Origin: Rallus limicola
Taxonomy: Eukaryota > Chordata > Aves > Gruiformes > Rallidae
NCBI GenBank assembly: GCA_022605955.1
Contig: JAKCOZ010000015.1
Coordinates: 4,407,287-4,471,286, forward strand
Direction of reading: 5' to 3'
Length of the DNA: 64,000 bases
Positions 36,903 through 49,983 of the stretch are shown here, in pieces. Position 1 is the stretch's first letter. The number at the start of each line of letters is the position of its first letter. The notes under the pieces are model-generated. The model was not told where the DNA came from. It saw only the letters and a program-made list of their open reading frames with translations, and ran no database searches. The position numbers and the translations under genes were made by a program.

Positions 36903-39900
36903 ACTGTGTTTTCTAATAATTCGCTGATATTCAGTTTTTTCAATTGCCCCTTCCCATCTTGTGCCTGTACCTGTGTGTAAGGGTATCAGATGTCCTGTTC
37001 AGCATGCGTTGGGACTGGACAGTTGGGTGTGTTTACCAGAAGGGTATGGTGACCCACAGGGAATATTAACTTTCTGTTAATATTTGCCTATCTCCTCAGC
37101 CAAACTTGCATTGTGCTGCTTTTAAAGCTCTCTTGAAAGCAAGCTCAAGTATAGAGAGTCATGTACTCACAACTTTATAAGCTAAACATGTAGTATGTGT
37201 ACCATGAGACTCATAGCTCAGTTTCTTTTGGGAAAGAATACCTATTATCTCTGATTGGGGTGGGGTTTGTGTGTGTATGCAAGTGATGCCCTAAACAGAG
37301 CGTTGGGACTGTTTGCACTGTGCAGTGAGAGGCAGTAAGCTGCATTCTTTTCCCTTGCAGGCCTGTCCAAACCATTGGGAGGTTCTGAGCCAGCGAAACG
37401 CAACCCAAGTGGCGATTCCATTGCTAAGGACAAACCCACAGGAGGCTATTTCATCCAGTTGCTTTCCATGTGAGCTCCTATAGTGTCAGTCCTAAGTGTT
37501 ATGACAACTAATGTGCCGGATAGACAAGGATCTGTGTAACTGTTGTATTGTGGCCTGTTTGGTGGGAAAGGCAAAGATCAATAGGTTTTGGTGACTTTGT
37601 TCTCAAAACCACCAGAACAGTGACCTTTAGAAGTGGCATTACTGTAAGTTTTTCCAGCACTGTGCAAATAGAGTGTGATGTTGGAGGGAATGACTCTGAA
37701 AGAAACCCAAGTTTCTGACAGTTTTTAATCCTTTAATGGATTTTTAATCTACAGTGAAATCCAATAAAAATTAGCTTAATGTCTGATTGCTTGACAGACT
37801 GGAGCAACTCGGGTCTAACATATGCTAATTGTCATCCTCATATCATGCAAGTTCAAAACTGTTTATTTCCATTTCCTCCTACTTGAGGATTTTTTGGTTT
37901 TCTTCTTTCTTTTTTTACTTGTCTTTGAGTTTCTTTGGTAAACTGTAGGTGGCATAAGTAATGCTTTCTCGTTGCCAGTGCAATTATCATTGCTGGAGGT
38001 GGGGTGGGGAAGAAAGATGAACAAAACCATGTTGAATTCTTCCTTTTTCTAAAAATTGCTTAAACCAAAGCCTTAGGTTTTATGTCCAGTTCCTAAAGAG
38101 GAAGAAAGATGAGGCATTGAAAATAAACTCCCAGCCCTCTGCAGTTCTCTGTAGTGAAATGCAGACATGGGACCAAAGGAAGAGTGAAGTTGTGTTTACT
38201 CTGTGTTGGGTTGATGACGGTGTGCAGCGTGACTGGTGTCTGTCTCATGGGTGATGGTGGGTTGCCTTGGATTGCTGCTGCTGGGAAAGCTTGTTTCCTG
38301 AGCAGAGACACAGTCAAAGGCACCGAACCATTCCCCTGTAATGAAATGTGATTCTCTGGGTGGCAAAGAAAGGAGAGTGTGTGGATGATGCGATACTGAA
38401 AAAATGGGATAGATCTACCAGGCCTTTCAGCATTGGGAAAATGTGCTGTTTTCTCATTCTGAAAGACAAAGTGGTGCTTATGAGCTACGTCAGGCTGTTT
38501 CTGCCTGATATTCTTCAAGCCATAATGTTAGCATATCTCAAAGACCAAAGCCATAGCTTGTCTGCAGGGAGTGACCATGACTGATCTTTCCTTGGGAGAG
38601 AGTTAGTTCTTTGCCTTGTCACTGCTCTCTGTCCCACTGCTTCTGTTTATGTAATTTGTTCTTGATTTATTACATAACTTCTTCTCCAGCACCTATGTAT
38701 AACAGGAGCTTAAACTCCTAGAGAGATCTTCCAGTTATCTGGATCTTCGTTGCTTGTGGGAATTGCCTCACCTCTTGCCATAATTTGGGTGCTCACAAAG
38801 AGAAGGCTTAGCATTCCTTTCCCATGAGCTGACTTTTAAAATTGATCTTTTGGAGTTTGAGAACGGTTATCATTAATGCAGGGTAGGCAAATTTGGCCCA
38901 AATGAATCTGCTATATAGAACCTATTGCATACATTTTGGAATCCTGACATGCCACGCTCTACTGTTGAGTCTCCCCATAATTTGAAATCTTTTCTTGGGA
39001 TTTTATTCCTCTCACAGATACTGGATGTTTTTCTATAGATGCAGCACCACAGGCAAACCTGTGCAAGCACACTTGGAAGTGGCTTTTATGTTGAAATGCT
39101 GTTTGCATTGAAAGCAGAAACAGTGAAAGTTTCCTTTTCTCAATGCTTTCTTAAGCAGGGAATGCAAGTGCTGTTTGTTTGCCACAGCCAAAAACATAAA
39201 TGGGGATTCTGTGAGGTAAGATACAACATTTCTATTCCTTCATGATGGTGTCAATCCAGATGAGTATCAGTAATTATGGGGAGCAAAATCAATCACATTC
39301 TCCTTACCTCAGCCTGAAATTTTATCAGTGCAAAACAAACTGCTCTTCTGGAGTTGATTTATAGGAAGCCAGCTTCTACTTCAGTGTGATTAAATAAAAC
39401 TGCCTTTAAAAGCAATAGGGTGTTGTTTAGGCAAACAACTACGTACATACGTATATACAAACAGGAGGACAGTTTGCCCCTTCCTGCTGGCTCTGTCCAG
39501 AGGTGAGGAGCTTGCCATGCCTTGTGAAGGCTCTGGGGAAGTGAGTGCTTGAGGTCTTAAGAGCACAAAGTTCCGTTCTTCAGAGCTTACAAAGCGTGGA
39601 TGCTGCCAGCAGCAGGGTGTACCTGCATCCCTTCTGAAACACAGGAGCAAACCGAGCCTGTGGCAGGAGGTTCCCACAGCTGGTGGGTGACACCGGTGTG
39701 TACCGCTGCCACCAGCCGGGCTTGTGTAATGATCTGCAGATGCTGCCAGAGACTCAACTGGCTCTTTTTATAGGGGACCACAGTGGGAGCCAGACCTTAT
39801 GTAATGTTCATTGTCACACTCTCCATTCCAGTACTGTCTGTGGCAGCTGGAGGGATGGATTAGCACTCTCTTTTCTTTCTTTAGGAGTTGGTTTTAGGGG

Positions 39901-42900
39901 GTGTTTTTGCTTTCTCCCACCTCTTCTTGCAGGAGATTTGTTGCTTTTGTTGTCAGGGAACAATGGGTTCCAGGCTGGTTTTAGTATTATGGGGCCTTTT
40001 AGGAAAGAGATTGTTAACCTAGAGAGAATAGAAGAGCAGGTCTTGCATCACTCCCTGAACGGATACGTGGCTTTTAAATCACTGTTATTTTTTTCCTCTG
40101 ATTCTTTCTCCCCACAAATCACCGTTGGCTCCTTGACACTCGCATCAAATGTGGGTGAAGACTAGATGCGTTGTGGGGTGGGGAGAAGCACGCTCACCCT
40201 CCTCAGAAGGGTGGTCTGGGACAAGCAGATGCTCTCCAGTTTAGGAATTGACACTTTCCTCAGTTTAATATTCCTGTGGCAAACACATCACTTACAGAGG
40301 GGCTCAATGCCACTTTAGTTGCGTTGCGATTTGAGCAAGAGGAGATGAAGGAGGAGACTTGTTTTCTTCCTTCCCCACCAGCAGCTGGTGGCCACCAGTT
40401 ATCCCTGAGTCGCAGCTGAAAAAACTATTGCTCAAGTCTTAGTGGTATCAGGCTGCAAAGGAAGGGGGGATTAAAATCACAAAGTTACCAATTAAGGATG
40501 GCATTGGATGCATTTTGTGGAGGGTGTCACTGGGGGAAAGAGAGATTTTTGTTGATTTTTTTCAATAAATGCTTGTTTGCTTAAATGAAGGGGGATAGCT
40601 TGACTAATATTCATCAGTAGTGCTCTTGGCTCTTTTTTTTGAGGAAATACTTAATCCTTTTAAGTAATTGCCCCCTCCCTTCACTTTTTTACATTACAGT
40701 GTAAAATAGCAATGTTAATGTTATGTAATATAAATTAGAGAAGTTCTCATGTTTGTTAGAATCAAACTGTCCAGACCCACTGATCTCAGGTTTATTTCTT
40801 ATTAGATGTCTAAATTGAACAGAAGAGTACTCACTTCTAACTTGCAATAACTTTGTAAGTTATTATTGCAAACTGCTGCAAGATTATTATTTTTTTTTTT
40901 CTTAGAGAAGCTTAAGCTTGTGGCTTCTTTAGCAAGCCATCCATAGGCTTTATGATAATTTTCCCTTAGTTCCAAAGGCTACCTATGTGGTACCAAAGCT
41001 ACTCTAGCATGCAATCTAGCAAAAAAAAAAAAGATTAGCCAGCAGCTTTCTTTGTATGCCTCCAGTTTGAAGTGTGTGTGAGCTGAGTGTGTAAGAGACA
41101 TCTTATGGCCCCAACCAACCGTTTTGCTGCCAAACAGGAAAGATAAAGGGAATTATTACTGCTGTACAGCGTGGCTGTGTAGCAGGAACTGAAGAGCATT
41201 ATGCAGTGCTGACTTGGAGGTACCTGGTTTTATTAAACTGTCCGTGCAAATCCTCTTGTGATTTGCCAGTGTGCTTGATCCTGTTTCTGTGGCCAGGCAC
41301 CACAGCGACCCATGCGAAGTCTTGGTTACAAAACAGGCTTTAAGGGACAAATCTTGATGAGACCCAGATATTGGGCTTGGCTGGAGGCTGGGGAGGTGAT
41401 GGAATCCTCTTTACTATTCAGCACCGTAGTAGCATTAGTGTTAAACCTGCCCTTTCTGAAGGGATTTGTATGGGATGGGTGCGTACTCAGGAACAAGCAC
41501 GTCCTGCACCTAAACCACTTGTCTCGTAGCAGGCAGAGAGCTTCTGTAAAGCCACATTGTCTTCTGTGGCTTCCTGGAAGTAGAGAGGAATCCTGCTCCT
41601 CCTTGCTCAGGTGGGGAAGGACTCTGGTCCTGCATCCTTCCTTTTTACTTGTTTGTAATAGTTCAAGTAATAGGTTAGCTTTTATAGTGCTGATGAGTCC
41701 TCTGATGAAAGCAGAGGGGCTTTCACCTGGCACTCACCAGATCCCACCATCTGTGCTATTTGACTTAATGGTTTGGCTCATGGCATGTGTGGCCCTGTAG
41801 TAAATAGCTGTCATTTAGAAGGGAAAAACTGGACTTTCACATTGCTCTCTCGACTTCATGCATAAGAAGAAGCAGTGATTTTGCAAAGTGAAAGAAAAAC
41901 ACGAGGACAACAGAAATGTGTCCAAATTTGCAAGCCCTCGAAGTTTCCTAATTCAGAGCTGGGCCTCCTTTCTGTGCAGGCTGAGGAGGCGGCAGCCATC
42001 ACCACATGGCATTTACTATCTGAAATGTTCTACCTTAAAAAAAGCAAAGCCTAAGAAACTTCAGAACTATTTTTATCGTAGTTGAAAGACAGGACATAAT
42101 ACATGAGAGAGGCTGTCTTGGATGTTAATTTGATGTGCAGTTGATTGCAGGGTTTAACTTCCCGGGTAGTATAAACATGACAGCTCTTTTCTCCTCCCTG
42201 AGTAAGCAAGAGGAATTTTTCAGAATGTTTTCACCTGAAACCCCACCCCATTTCCTGAGCAGCCTCACCAGGATTTGAACTGGGCATTGTATGGTACAGA
42301 CGTGGCTTTTGGTTGTGGTGCAGCAGCTCTTGGTGCTGGGAACCCTCCCTGTGGTAGTGCCGCTCCGGGTGCAGCTTCCCCTTCCACACAGGGCAGGAGG
42401 ATTGGGGCTGATCTGGTGTGGGACAGCTGGGAAGTGCAGGCACACGGTAACTTTGGTTAGCTGGAGGTGATGTATCTGCTTCTCTCTCTCACAAAGTGTC
42501 CTTCCTCCAGCGATGAAGCGATGAGCTTGGTGCGCCTGTGTGTGGGGATGGGGCAGGTTGGAGTAACTCAGCCATGAAACAGGAGCGGCAGCTCCAATCT
42601 GGCCCTGTTGTGTAATTCCCCTTGGTGGGAGGCTCCGAACTGGGTCAGATCCGTGTGAGAAACGAGGGCAGCCTCATGGCCCTGTACTGCCTACCTGCCG
42701 TGTCCCCGCTGCGCGCTCCTGGTGCCACCAAGCAGGGTGGGAGCCCTCCAGAGACCCGGGGCTTACGCAATGGAGAGAGCGGCCAGAGTAGGAGGATGGG
42801 AAGGAGGGAGGCAGACTGCAGCGTGAGGATAGGCACAGAGGAGTTACCCGTCTTTGTTTCACCCACCTTCAGCACGATTTAATGAAGTCATTTTGAAAGC

Positions 42901-45492
42901 TGCTGTTTAACTGTCCTGCATATGGCTGGGGCTGCAGAACAGGTGTCAAGAGTTAGAAGGAACAGGTACTTCCCACTAAACAAAAATAAAGCTTAGATTA
43001 GAGCCCTTTTGTACTCCACAGTCTGGGAGCGAGCTGCTCTCCCCTAGCTTTGGTTTTATTTATAGATTTGATTTATCCTCATACCATTGCCTTTAAACAA
43101 TTTTCAGAAAGTGTTTCTTGGGTTTTGTTGTTTTATTTTTTTTAAGCTTCTGCAACAATGAAATGTGAGAGATGATACACAGGAGGATGCTGATAGGGGA
43201 AACTGTATTGAGTGTCATTCTTTGACCTGGAGCGTTTGGTGGCTTTACAGCACTTCTGCTTTTCCCAATTGTAGATGGGAATTCACTCCTGCCATTGTAG
43301 CAGTGTTTGTGTTTCTTCTTTGTGTTGGTCCATAGTTTGCTGGGATAGTAAAACGTGGGCATTTTTAAATATGGTTCTCTCACTATGATTTCCAGCAGAT
43401 AGCATGGGAGGTGCTTTATTAGCACAGTGTGGATGACATGGGGAGATATAAATCCCCTTGAACTCCCAGGTGACCAGCAGAGACCCATGAAGGTAACATT
43501 ACTGACCATCTGCTCCGAAAACATAAGGGAACTCGTGCAGCTTTACAGTTACAGCCCTGAGTGCAACTTGTAAAGAGTAAACCAACGTTTGCTTTCCTCG
43601 GGGCTGGAAAGGAACGCTGCTGCTGCTGCTGTTTAAAAGTAAGCTCTGTTTTGAAATGCATGTAGGCTTCAGCACAGCATTTGTCAGGAAGAACTTCTGA
43701 TAATAGATTGCTTTGTGTCTGCAGTCCTTGACTGAAGTCACCCGATGTCACATAAGCAGTGCTGGCCCTTGCAGCACCCAGGGGTCACTGTCTTGCAGCA
43801 GGCTGACAGCAGCAGGGCTCAGCACCTGCCTACCAGCAGACCACGGGACCCAAATCAATCTATTTGGCTTGTGTAATCTGTCACAGTTGCACTTGTGCTA
43901 ATTTAGATTTTTGGCCTTTTCTACCATCTGCTTGACTAAGCCATCTTATTTTGTGTGGCACATGTAATAGTGTAGGGACTTCAGTTGTCTCTGTCTGGTG
44001 GTAAAGCGCTCCTGGGACCTAGAGCTGAAATGCTTCCTATTCCAATGCCAATCTCTGCAAAGCCTGTTTGTCCCTTCTGTTTATTTTCTTCCAGACACTC
44101 TTTAATGTTATTGAGGAGCTGAGAGAGGCAAAGCAGGAACTGATGACTTCAGCAGGAATAATTCAGCATGCTTGACAGTTAGATTCCCAGCCCTGGTTGG
44201 GTTGTGTCTTTAACCTTCAGGTTTCTGAGCTCATCTAGTTATTTCTGAAACACAGCTGAAAATGAGATTTTTCTGTTTCTCGAGGTGTTTGTAGGTATGC
44301 ATGCTGCCTCATCTGCTTAGAAGTTAAGTGGCTGATTAGTTGTTAAACATTTTATGGTTAACCACTGGAAATGTGATGTAAGCAGTAGAAAGTGAGTGGT
44401 GAGGAATTGTTCCCCTTGTCTTTCCATAGAGAAATGTGGGGGGAGTAATTCTTCTGAGGGTTGGTTTTTTTGAACACATCCTTTGCTTTTTGGTCCTTGA
44501 GATCAAGATGCCTTCTTTGTCTTCCTTTCTTGATTGTATTTCTTTATTTTAATCCATCTTACACAGCTCATTTATGACAATTCTTTGTGTATGGAAGAGG
44601 AATACCCATCACTATCCAGAAGTGACAGTGCATGATCTGAACAGAAAAACTCTTGGCTTTGTGATTGCCCTGGTCTTGTTGTTTTGTACCATAATTTCTG
44701 CTGTGGTGCACTGGAGTAGTGTAGCAGAAGAGTTATGCACAGACAGATCCAGTTCTTGTCCTTTAGAGAATGAAATGCAAATTCCATCAGATCCATCCTT
44801 CTTTTGAGTTGACTTTTCTTCTTAACGCTGCCTTACAAAGGGAAGTACAACCTTGTAACAACTGGATCTTTATGGTCTTCTGTCTGTACTACTAAGGTGA
44901 TGCTGTCTCTGTGTCATTGGTTGAAACAGAGACTTAATGCAGACTGTGGTGAGTAGCTGGGTGGCCTTTGCAGTGAGTATAGTGAAGCCAGGGTGATTTG
45001 TGTCTGTGACCCATGTCCATGTACTGCAATAATGTTTGCAGTGTTCAGTGTTTGGGGGTGAGGGTGACAGGTATCCTTATGGAATTTGGAGACTGATCCT
45101 TCTTTCTGTGCTTCATGTTTGGACTGTAGTGTTCTGAAATTCTTATTTAGTTTTGCATCTTTGTATAAGCAATCCTAGGAGTCTTTCTTGGTATTCTTGA
45201 CATGTACACAGCAGAAAGAGGAGGGGTTTTGAGTCATTAGTCAGTTGGTTCTGATACTGGTTCTACAACACAGGCCCTGTGTCATCGTGATGTGTGGCTT
45301 AGGGCATCCATTTTCTATGTGGGATTTTGGGCACAGCCTGGGATAACTGTTATTTAAAAGACTGATGGCAGATTTGTGTTTTTACATGCAATAATCCTGC
45401 CATGATTTTAAACCTTGGGGCTCAAAGGTTGGGATTTCCCAGGCTCATTACGTGCCTCTCTCCCTTCCCACAGGGCTGCCTCACGGTAGAAC

Positions 45493-45504
45493 ATGAGCAG
45501 GTAA
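45493..45504 (+). promoter_or_regulatory. Minimal upstream ORF (M-S-R-stop)
   Basis: ATG AGC AGG TAA lies 25 bases before the RAD54L2 start codon. The ATG has A at -3 and A at +4, a fair Kozak context. The last A of the TAA is also the first base of the next upstream ATG (TAATG), an arrangement that can couple termination to re-initiation. Its use depends on this exon being spliced as described. Confidence 0.5.
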
Positions 45505-45683
45505 TGCACAAGGAGCACCACTGGGAAACATGTCAGACGAGTCAATCTCAGGGAGTGATCCGGACCTGGACCCGGACGTGGAGCAGGAGGATATGGAAGA
45601 GGAGGAGGAGGAGGAAGATGAGGAGGAGGCGATGGAGGAGGACAACGACGGGGATGACGAGGACGATTTACTTGATGAGAGTG
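45504..45683 (+). promoter_or_regulatory. Overlapping upstream ORF, open through the exon
   Basis: From the ATG at 45504 (G at -3, C at +4) a frame stays open for 60 codons to the exon end. It overlaps the RAD54L2 coding sequence in another frame. Reading the GAG/GAC tract out of frame gives a strongly basic, Arg/Trp-rich peptide. It is most likely a regulatory overlapping uORF, or simply a shadow of the acidic tract. Its stop would lie in the next exon, which is not seen here. Confidence 0.35.
45530..45683 (+). CDS. RAD54L2: RAD54L2 (ARIP4) N-terminal coding exon, partial gene
   Basis: The 51 full codons begin MSDESISGSDPDLDPDVEQE and continue as an acidic tract rich in Glu and Asp, ending DDLLDES with one base carried over (phase 1). 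The known vertebrate RAD54L2 N-terminus starts MSDESASGSDPDLDPDVE and continues with the same kind of acidic tract ending in DLLD, so the match is specific. RAD54L2 is a nuclear SNF2-family ATPase and DNA translocase. It was found as an androgen-receptor interacting protein and later linked to clearing of trapped topoisomerase II from DNA. The helicase domains are encoded by later exons beyond this window. The ATG at 45530 has A at -3 and T at +4. The start is chosen by homology, not by context. Confidence 0.9.
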
Positions 45684-47974
45684 GTAAGTGAACGGGGTTG
45701 TGAGTCTCTGCATACCTTTAAGACAAAACTGGCACTGCTGATGTTGGTGAGTGACACCTCAACAGGCAGTGCAAGGGTCAGGATGTGTCCAGCACTGGGT
45801 AGGCATAAGTGCTCAGGTGGGTGTTTAGTTTAAATAGGGATTTCTTGTAGGTTAAATTTGGACTCCTGGCCAAAAAGAAATGTTCATTGTGAAAACAAGC
45901 CACAAGCATAAATTGTAAGGACAATAGAATTTTAAAAATAGCTATGGATTCTGTGGAAACAATTATACAAAGAAGCCAATAAATCAATTGACACTTACTT
46001 CTATTATTAGTAAAAGGATCGGGTGGAATTAAACTTATTTATTTACATCAATGACTTGCTCACAGGTAAACAATTCAATGCACACTATGGGCAGTTATTA
46101 CTCACTCATCACAACCATCTTCAGCAACTGCAAGATGGTCTTTTCTGACAGCAAACAACTTAGGGTTTCTTTTTTCCCCTTTGTTTTACAGTATGCAAGG
46201 TGGCAGTGCTAAGTAAGTTTTCACCTTCTGTCCTCACCTAGTTGTTACTGCCCCAGCTGTTTGTGGACCTGTGCTGTGCAGGTTCCATTTAAGCATGACT
46301 AGGTAACTGTTGCAGTGTGTGGCATGATCCTAGAAATGTGTTTGCTGGTCCAGCAGAAGGGCTGATGATCTAGGGCTCAGGTGGGAATTCCCCATGCTGC
46401 ATTTGCCACCAAACTCCTTATATGATAAAACTGCAGCCTGAGCCTAAGGGGAAGTTGTGTTTGCTTTCTTTAAAATGGTATTTTTAAATAATTTCAAAGT
46501 GTGTGCTGATTTTTGAATGCACTTCTTTCAGCCTACTGAAAATTTTCTTTCTTTTCTTAGCATAAAATGTGTTAAAGATGTTTTTTTTTTCTAGTTAAAA
46601 CAGTATTTTTGGTTTCAAAGTACCTTACTGTCCTCAAGTGTTGTTTGGTTTTTTTTATATTTTTTCAACCACCTGCTCCTTGAAGATGCTGCTTTGATTT
46701 AAAATGCTTAGAAAAATGTTTACACAAATGGATTTTATTCCTCTGGCTTTATTCATGTGATGGTTTTTTCTCATGAGAAGGCAGCAGAAATGGAAGTGTT
46801 AGCAGAGGGCAGAAACAAGGGGACTCCCAGCAGATAGGGTTATATAGCCACAGGTTACTTTGTTTGTAGGAACTTGCCCCCAGTGGAGCAATAGGAAGCA
46901 CAACATTGTAGGCAAACCTGTATTATCAGAGAGGAGGAGCTGTATGTCATGTCCATGGAGGTCATTCCCTATGGGTATTTTATCACAGACTCATGTGTTT
47001 TATCATCTTATATCATTGTGGCTCAATACTCACAATTGTGTGTCAGGATTATTCTTTCCAAAGCAAAAAAAAACCAACAGTGCAGATATAACAGAACATC
47101 ACTAACTATTAATGACACTTGTTAATTTTCATCTTAAAGCACTAGAAAGGTGTTTAAGCTTTGTGTTTCTTCAGTGACTAGTGAAAAACAAATTTTAACA
47201 AATGGAGGAAAAGATGAGGAAGAGTAAAAAGCCAGTGTATGTATAACTGAGAGAAAGTGGGTTTAAGGCTGTTCATTAGGGGCAGGGAAATCGCTCCTAC
47301 GCTGTCTGAGCAAAGCTAGATTGCCTCTGAGGTTTCAGGTAGTGTCAGTTTTAATTCAGTTTGGCAGAATATCAGGATGCTTTCTGTGTGTTTCACTTTG
47401 CTTTGTGCAGAGGTGTCCTCTGCTCCTCCTGATGTCTCTTGACGTCTGTATTACCGTAGATCTCCTGCTGTTTGGCCTGTGAAGTACAGCTAACTTCAGA
47501 ACTGAGAGGATCATTTGATTTTGCCCATCTGATGTTTGTAATCCTGTCTCTTTGTGGGCGACTCCTTCATAAAAATCCTCCTAGGACCAGTTACTTTTAT
47601 TCACAAGAAGGAAGAGTATGCTCTAATGTTTATACTATGAAGCTTTTTTAAAAGCTTAATTTTAATAATTTCTGTTAAAATTTTGTTCTCCCTCTTCCCA
47701 GTGGTGCTGTTCTCCCCTCCTGGAAGTGTACTGGTTCTGTAGATGTTCCCCTGGGGATCCTGGGGAGATCCCTCCCTTGTGCATGTTTCTAACACTACGA
47801 AATCAAGAAAATCGTAGACTTTTCTGTAGTTATTTCCTTGGAAGGGCAACAGGCTGTATATACATTTTCTCCAAACTGAAACCAATGACTTGTTTTAAAT
47901 AGCAGTGATTATAACAATTACAGACCTAACATTGTTACTGCTTGCTGGCAAAATAGTGGAATTGGCTGGAGAGC

Positions 47975-48620
47975 TGTTGGGCAGAGAAGGACCTGGGGGT
48001 GTTGGGTGACTGCCTACTGAATATGAGCCAGCAGTGTGCAAAGGTGGCCAAGAAGGCCAATGGCATCCTGGCTTGTGTCAGATAAAGCATGGCCAGCAGG
48101 TCCAGGGAAGGGATTGTGCCCCTGTGCTGGGCACTGGGGAGGCTGCACCTCGAGTGCTGGGTCCAGTTCTGGGCTCCTCACCATCAGAAGGACATTGAGG
48201 TCCTAGAGCGAGTCCAGAGAAGGGCAACCAGGCTGGGGAAGGGGCTGGAGGGCAAATCCTCTGAGGAGCAGCTGAGGGAGCTGGGGGTGTTCAGCCTGGA
48301 GAAGGGGAGGCTTATCACCACCTACAACTACCTGAAGGGAGGTTGTAGAGAGGTGAACGATGGTCTCTTCAGCCAGGGGACAGGAGATGGGACAAGGGTC
48401 AATGGGCTCAAGCTGCACCAGGGCAGAGTCAGATTAGATTTTTCACTGAAAGAGTCATCAGGGCCTGGAACAGGCTGCCCAGAGAAGGGTTTGAGTCACC
48501 ATCCCTGGATGTGTTTAAAAAGGGGGTAGGTGAGTTGCTCAGGGATAAGGTTTAGCACAGGACAGAAACAATTAGACTTGATCTTAAAGGTGTTTTCCAA
48601 CCTTGTGATTCTGTGATTTC
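47975..48620 (+). mobile_element. CR1 LINE fragment
   Basis: The plus strand begins in the CR1 text 'gggcagagaaggacctgggggtg' and runs through 'gtgtgcaaaggtggccaagaaggccaatgg', the VQFWAP region and the C-terminus. It ends 'ccaaccttgtgattctgtgattt'. It belongs to the same subfamily as the copies at 9365 and 11878. A stop codon near 48083, a deletion after 'gagaaggggaggctt' (48300-48315), which removes the RGDL part, and a deletion near 48435 show that it is no longer coding. Confidence 0.93.
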
Positions 48621-48697
48621 TCCAGTGGTGGTCAGTTACTGAACCTTTGCATCCTATGTAGGAGCTCATATAGCTTTATATCTTTTCTTCTAGAGCA

Positions 48698-48733
48698 GGA
48701 CATATCTACCCTCCCGGACATATCTACCCTGTC
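48698..48733. repeat. 18-bp tandem duplication, two copies
   Basis: GGACATATCTACCCT followed by three bases occurs at 48698-48715 and 48716-48733, with near-perfect identity. It is a local slippage duplication about 80 bases after a CR1 end. Confidence 0.85.
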
Positions 48734-49983
48734 TCTTATAATCCCCTTCCCAGTGGGTGCCAGACTGCATGCCCATCCCAGCAGCACGCTCCGATCCTAG
48801 CTGGAGGCTTCCACTGCTTTCCCAGCCTTGTCATCCCTACCCAGTGCATCTGTTTTCTCATCACTTGTGGGCAGCAGCACTTGTTCTATCATGTTTGATA
48901 CTGTGATATCAGTGTGTGACTGCTGAGAACTTCTTTCATTAACTCCCTAAATCGTTATCCCTAGAAATGTTCTGTCCTGATCACTGCAGACGACCGGCGC
49001 TGTTTCAAGCCCTGTGCCTTTTCTCTGATCCTGGTAGTTGCTCAGGGCTGTGTAAAAGTCCATAGGAATAAAAGTTAATTGGAGCAAAGAGGCAAACAAG
49101 CCTCCAATATAGATTTTAGGGATCATTTCAAATGCAGGGACTGTTTGTACCTCAGAGCTTTCCCCAGGAAAGCTTTGGAGGGTTTGAACGAATCCAACTG
49201 TAGTGCTCTGGTGTTTCACTTTCTAAGTGTCTTTGGATCATCCTGATTGAATTCATTGTCTTTTACTCACACATATTGCTGTGCTTCTGCTATTAACAGT
49301 GATGCCCAGGTGTACAATTGTCTTCTTCCCCTGAGTATGGGGATTAAACAGTTTTTAGAGATGTAACTTGGGTGAAAGTGTGACAAGCTGGTTGTTTAAG
49401 TTCTCTGAAAGAGACTTCAATGAACCCAGCATTCAAACACTGTTCACAGAAGCTCCTAGTTGTGTTTGCATTGCAGGGTGTGTGGTACAGCAAATGGAGT
49501 GGAATCAGTGCTTCTGGAGCATGGCAGTGGAGGATTTTCCAGTGCCATGGTAGTACCACAATCCTTAATGCACAGGTGTACCAGGCAACACCAGATAATA
49601 GTGTATTAGATGCTGCTGTCACGATGTGACAATCTCCACACAACCAACCTTGTCTTCAGCACCACTGTCCACTTCTGCTTTCTCCTGTGCCCTCCCCTCT
49701 CTCTCTGCCCAGGGCTGGGGGCATGCCAGCTCTGTGGCATCTGCTCAACTGGTGGAGAACAGGAGAAGACGGAGGCAGTCTGTATTCCCTCTTCTCAGAC
49801 TGTTCCTACCTCTCCCTGATAAAGTGCTGGAGCTGAACAAAACCACTTTGTGTGGGTTTCTGTGGACATACGGACCCTAAGAGAGGGTTGAATGAGAGCA
49901 CAGTTGTGTTTGTGGTACAGAGTCCCAAGTCCCAGGAGAGTGGAGGACTCACAGGTGCCTGTGCTCTTTTGCACTGCAGCTTC

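Larger units (their letters stand above)
25961..45473 (+). other. RAD54L2: Presumed intron 1 of RAD54L2 (about 20 kb)
   Basis: No second coding exon is visible between the CpG island and the acceptor at 45471-45473 (ctctcccttcccacag|GG). The stretch holds CR1 remnants at 27297, 30944, 31865, 33493 and 36618, small tandem repeats and otherwise unique AT-leaning DNA. The open frames are short and featureless. A long first intron before the coding start is common for this kind of gene. Part of the left end could belong to exon 1, depending on which donor is used. Confidence 0.55.
45474..45683 (+). other. RAD54L2: RAD54L2 first coding exon, whole exon including 5' UTR part
   Basis: The left border is a textbook acceptor: a pyrimidine tract ending tctcccttcccacag at 45473. 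The right border is a textbook donor, GTG|GTAAGT, with the intron starting at 45684. The exon is 210 bases: 56 bases of 5' untranslated leader and 154 bases of coding sequence. The leader contains two upstream ATGs, at 45493 and 45504, described separately. Because an acceptor precedes the leader, at least one non-coding exon must lie upstream, in line with the CpG island at 24690-25960. Confidence 0.85.

Noticed and set aside
42266..42280. tRNA B-box-like GGATTTGAACT
   Set aside because: No matching A box, anticodon arm or acceptor stem could be found around it.
44574..44807. 77-codon frame with a hydrophobic segment (LGFVIALVLLFCTIISAVV)
   Set aside because: A single hydrophobic stretch in an intronic short frame, with no splice context and no family resemblance.
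45408..45713. Pro-rich 101-codon minus-strand frame over the RAD54L2 exon
   Set aside because: It is the reverse complement of the GAG/GAC acidic tract and has no independent support.
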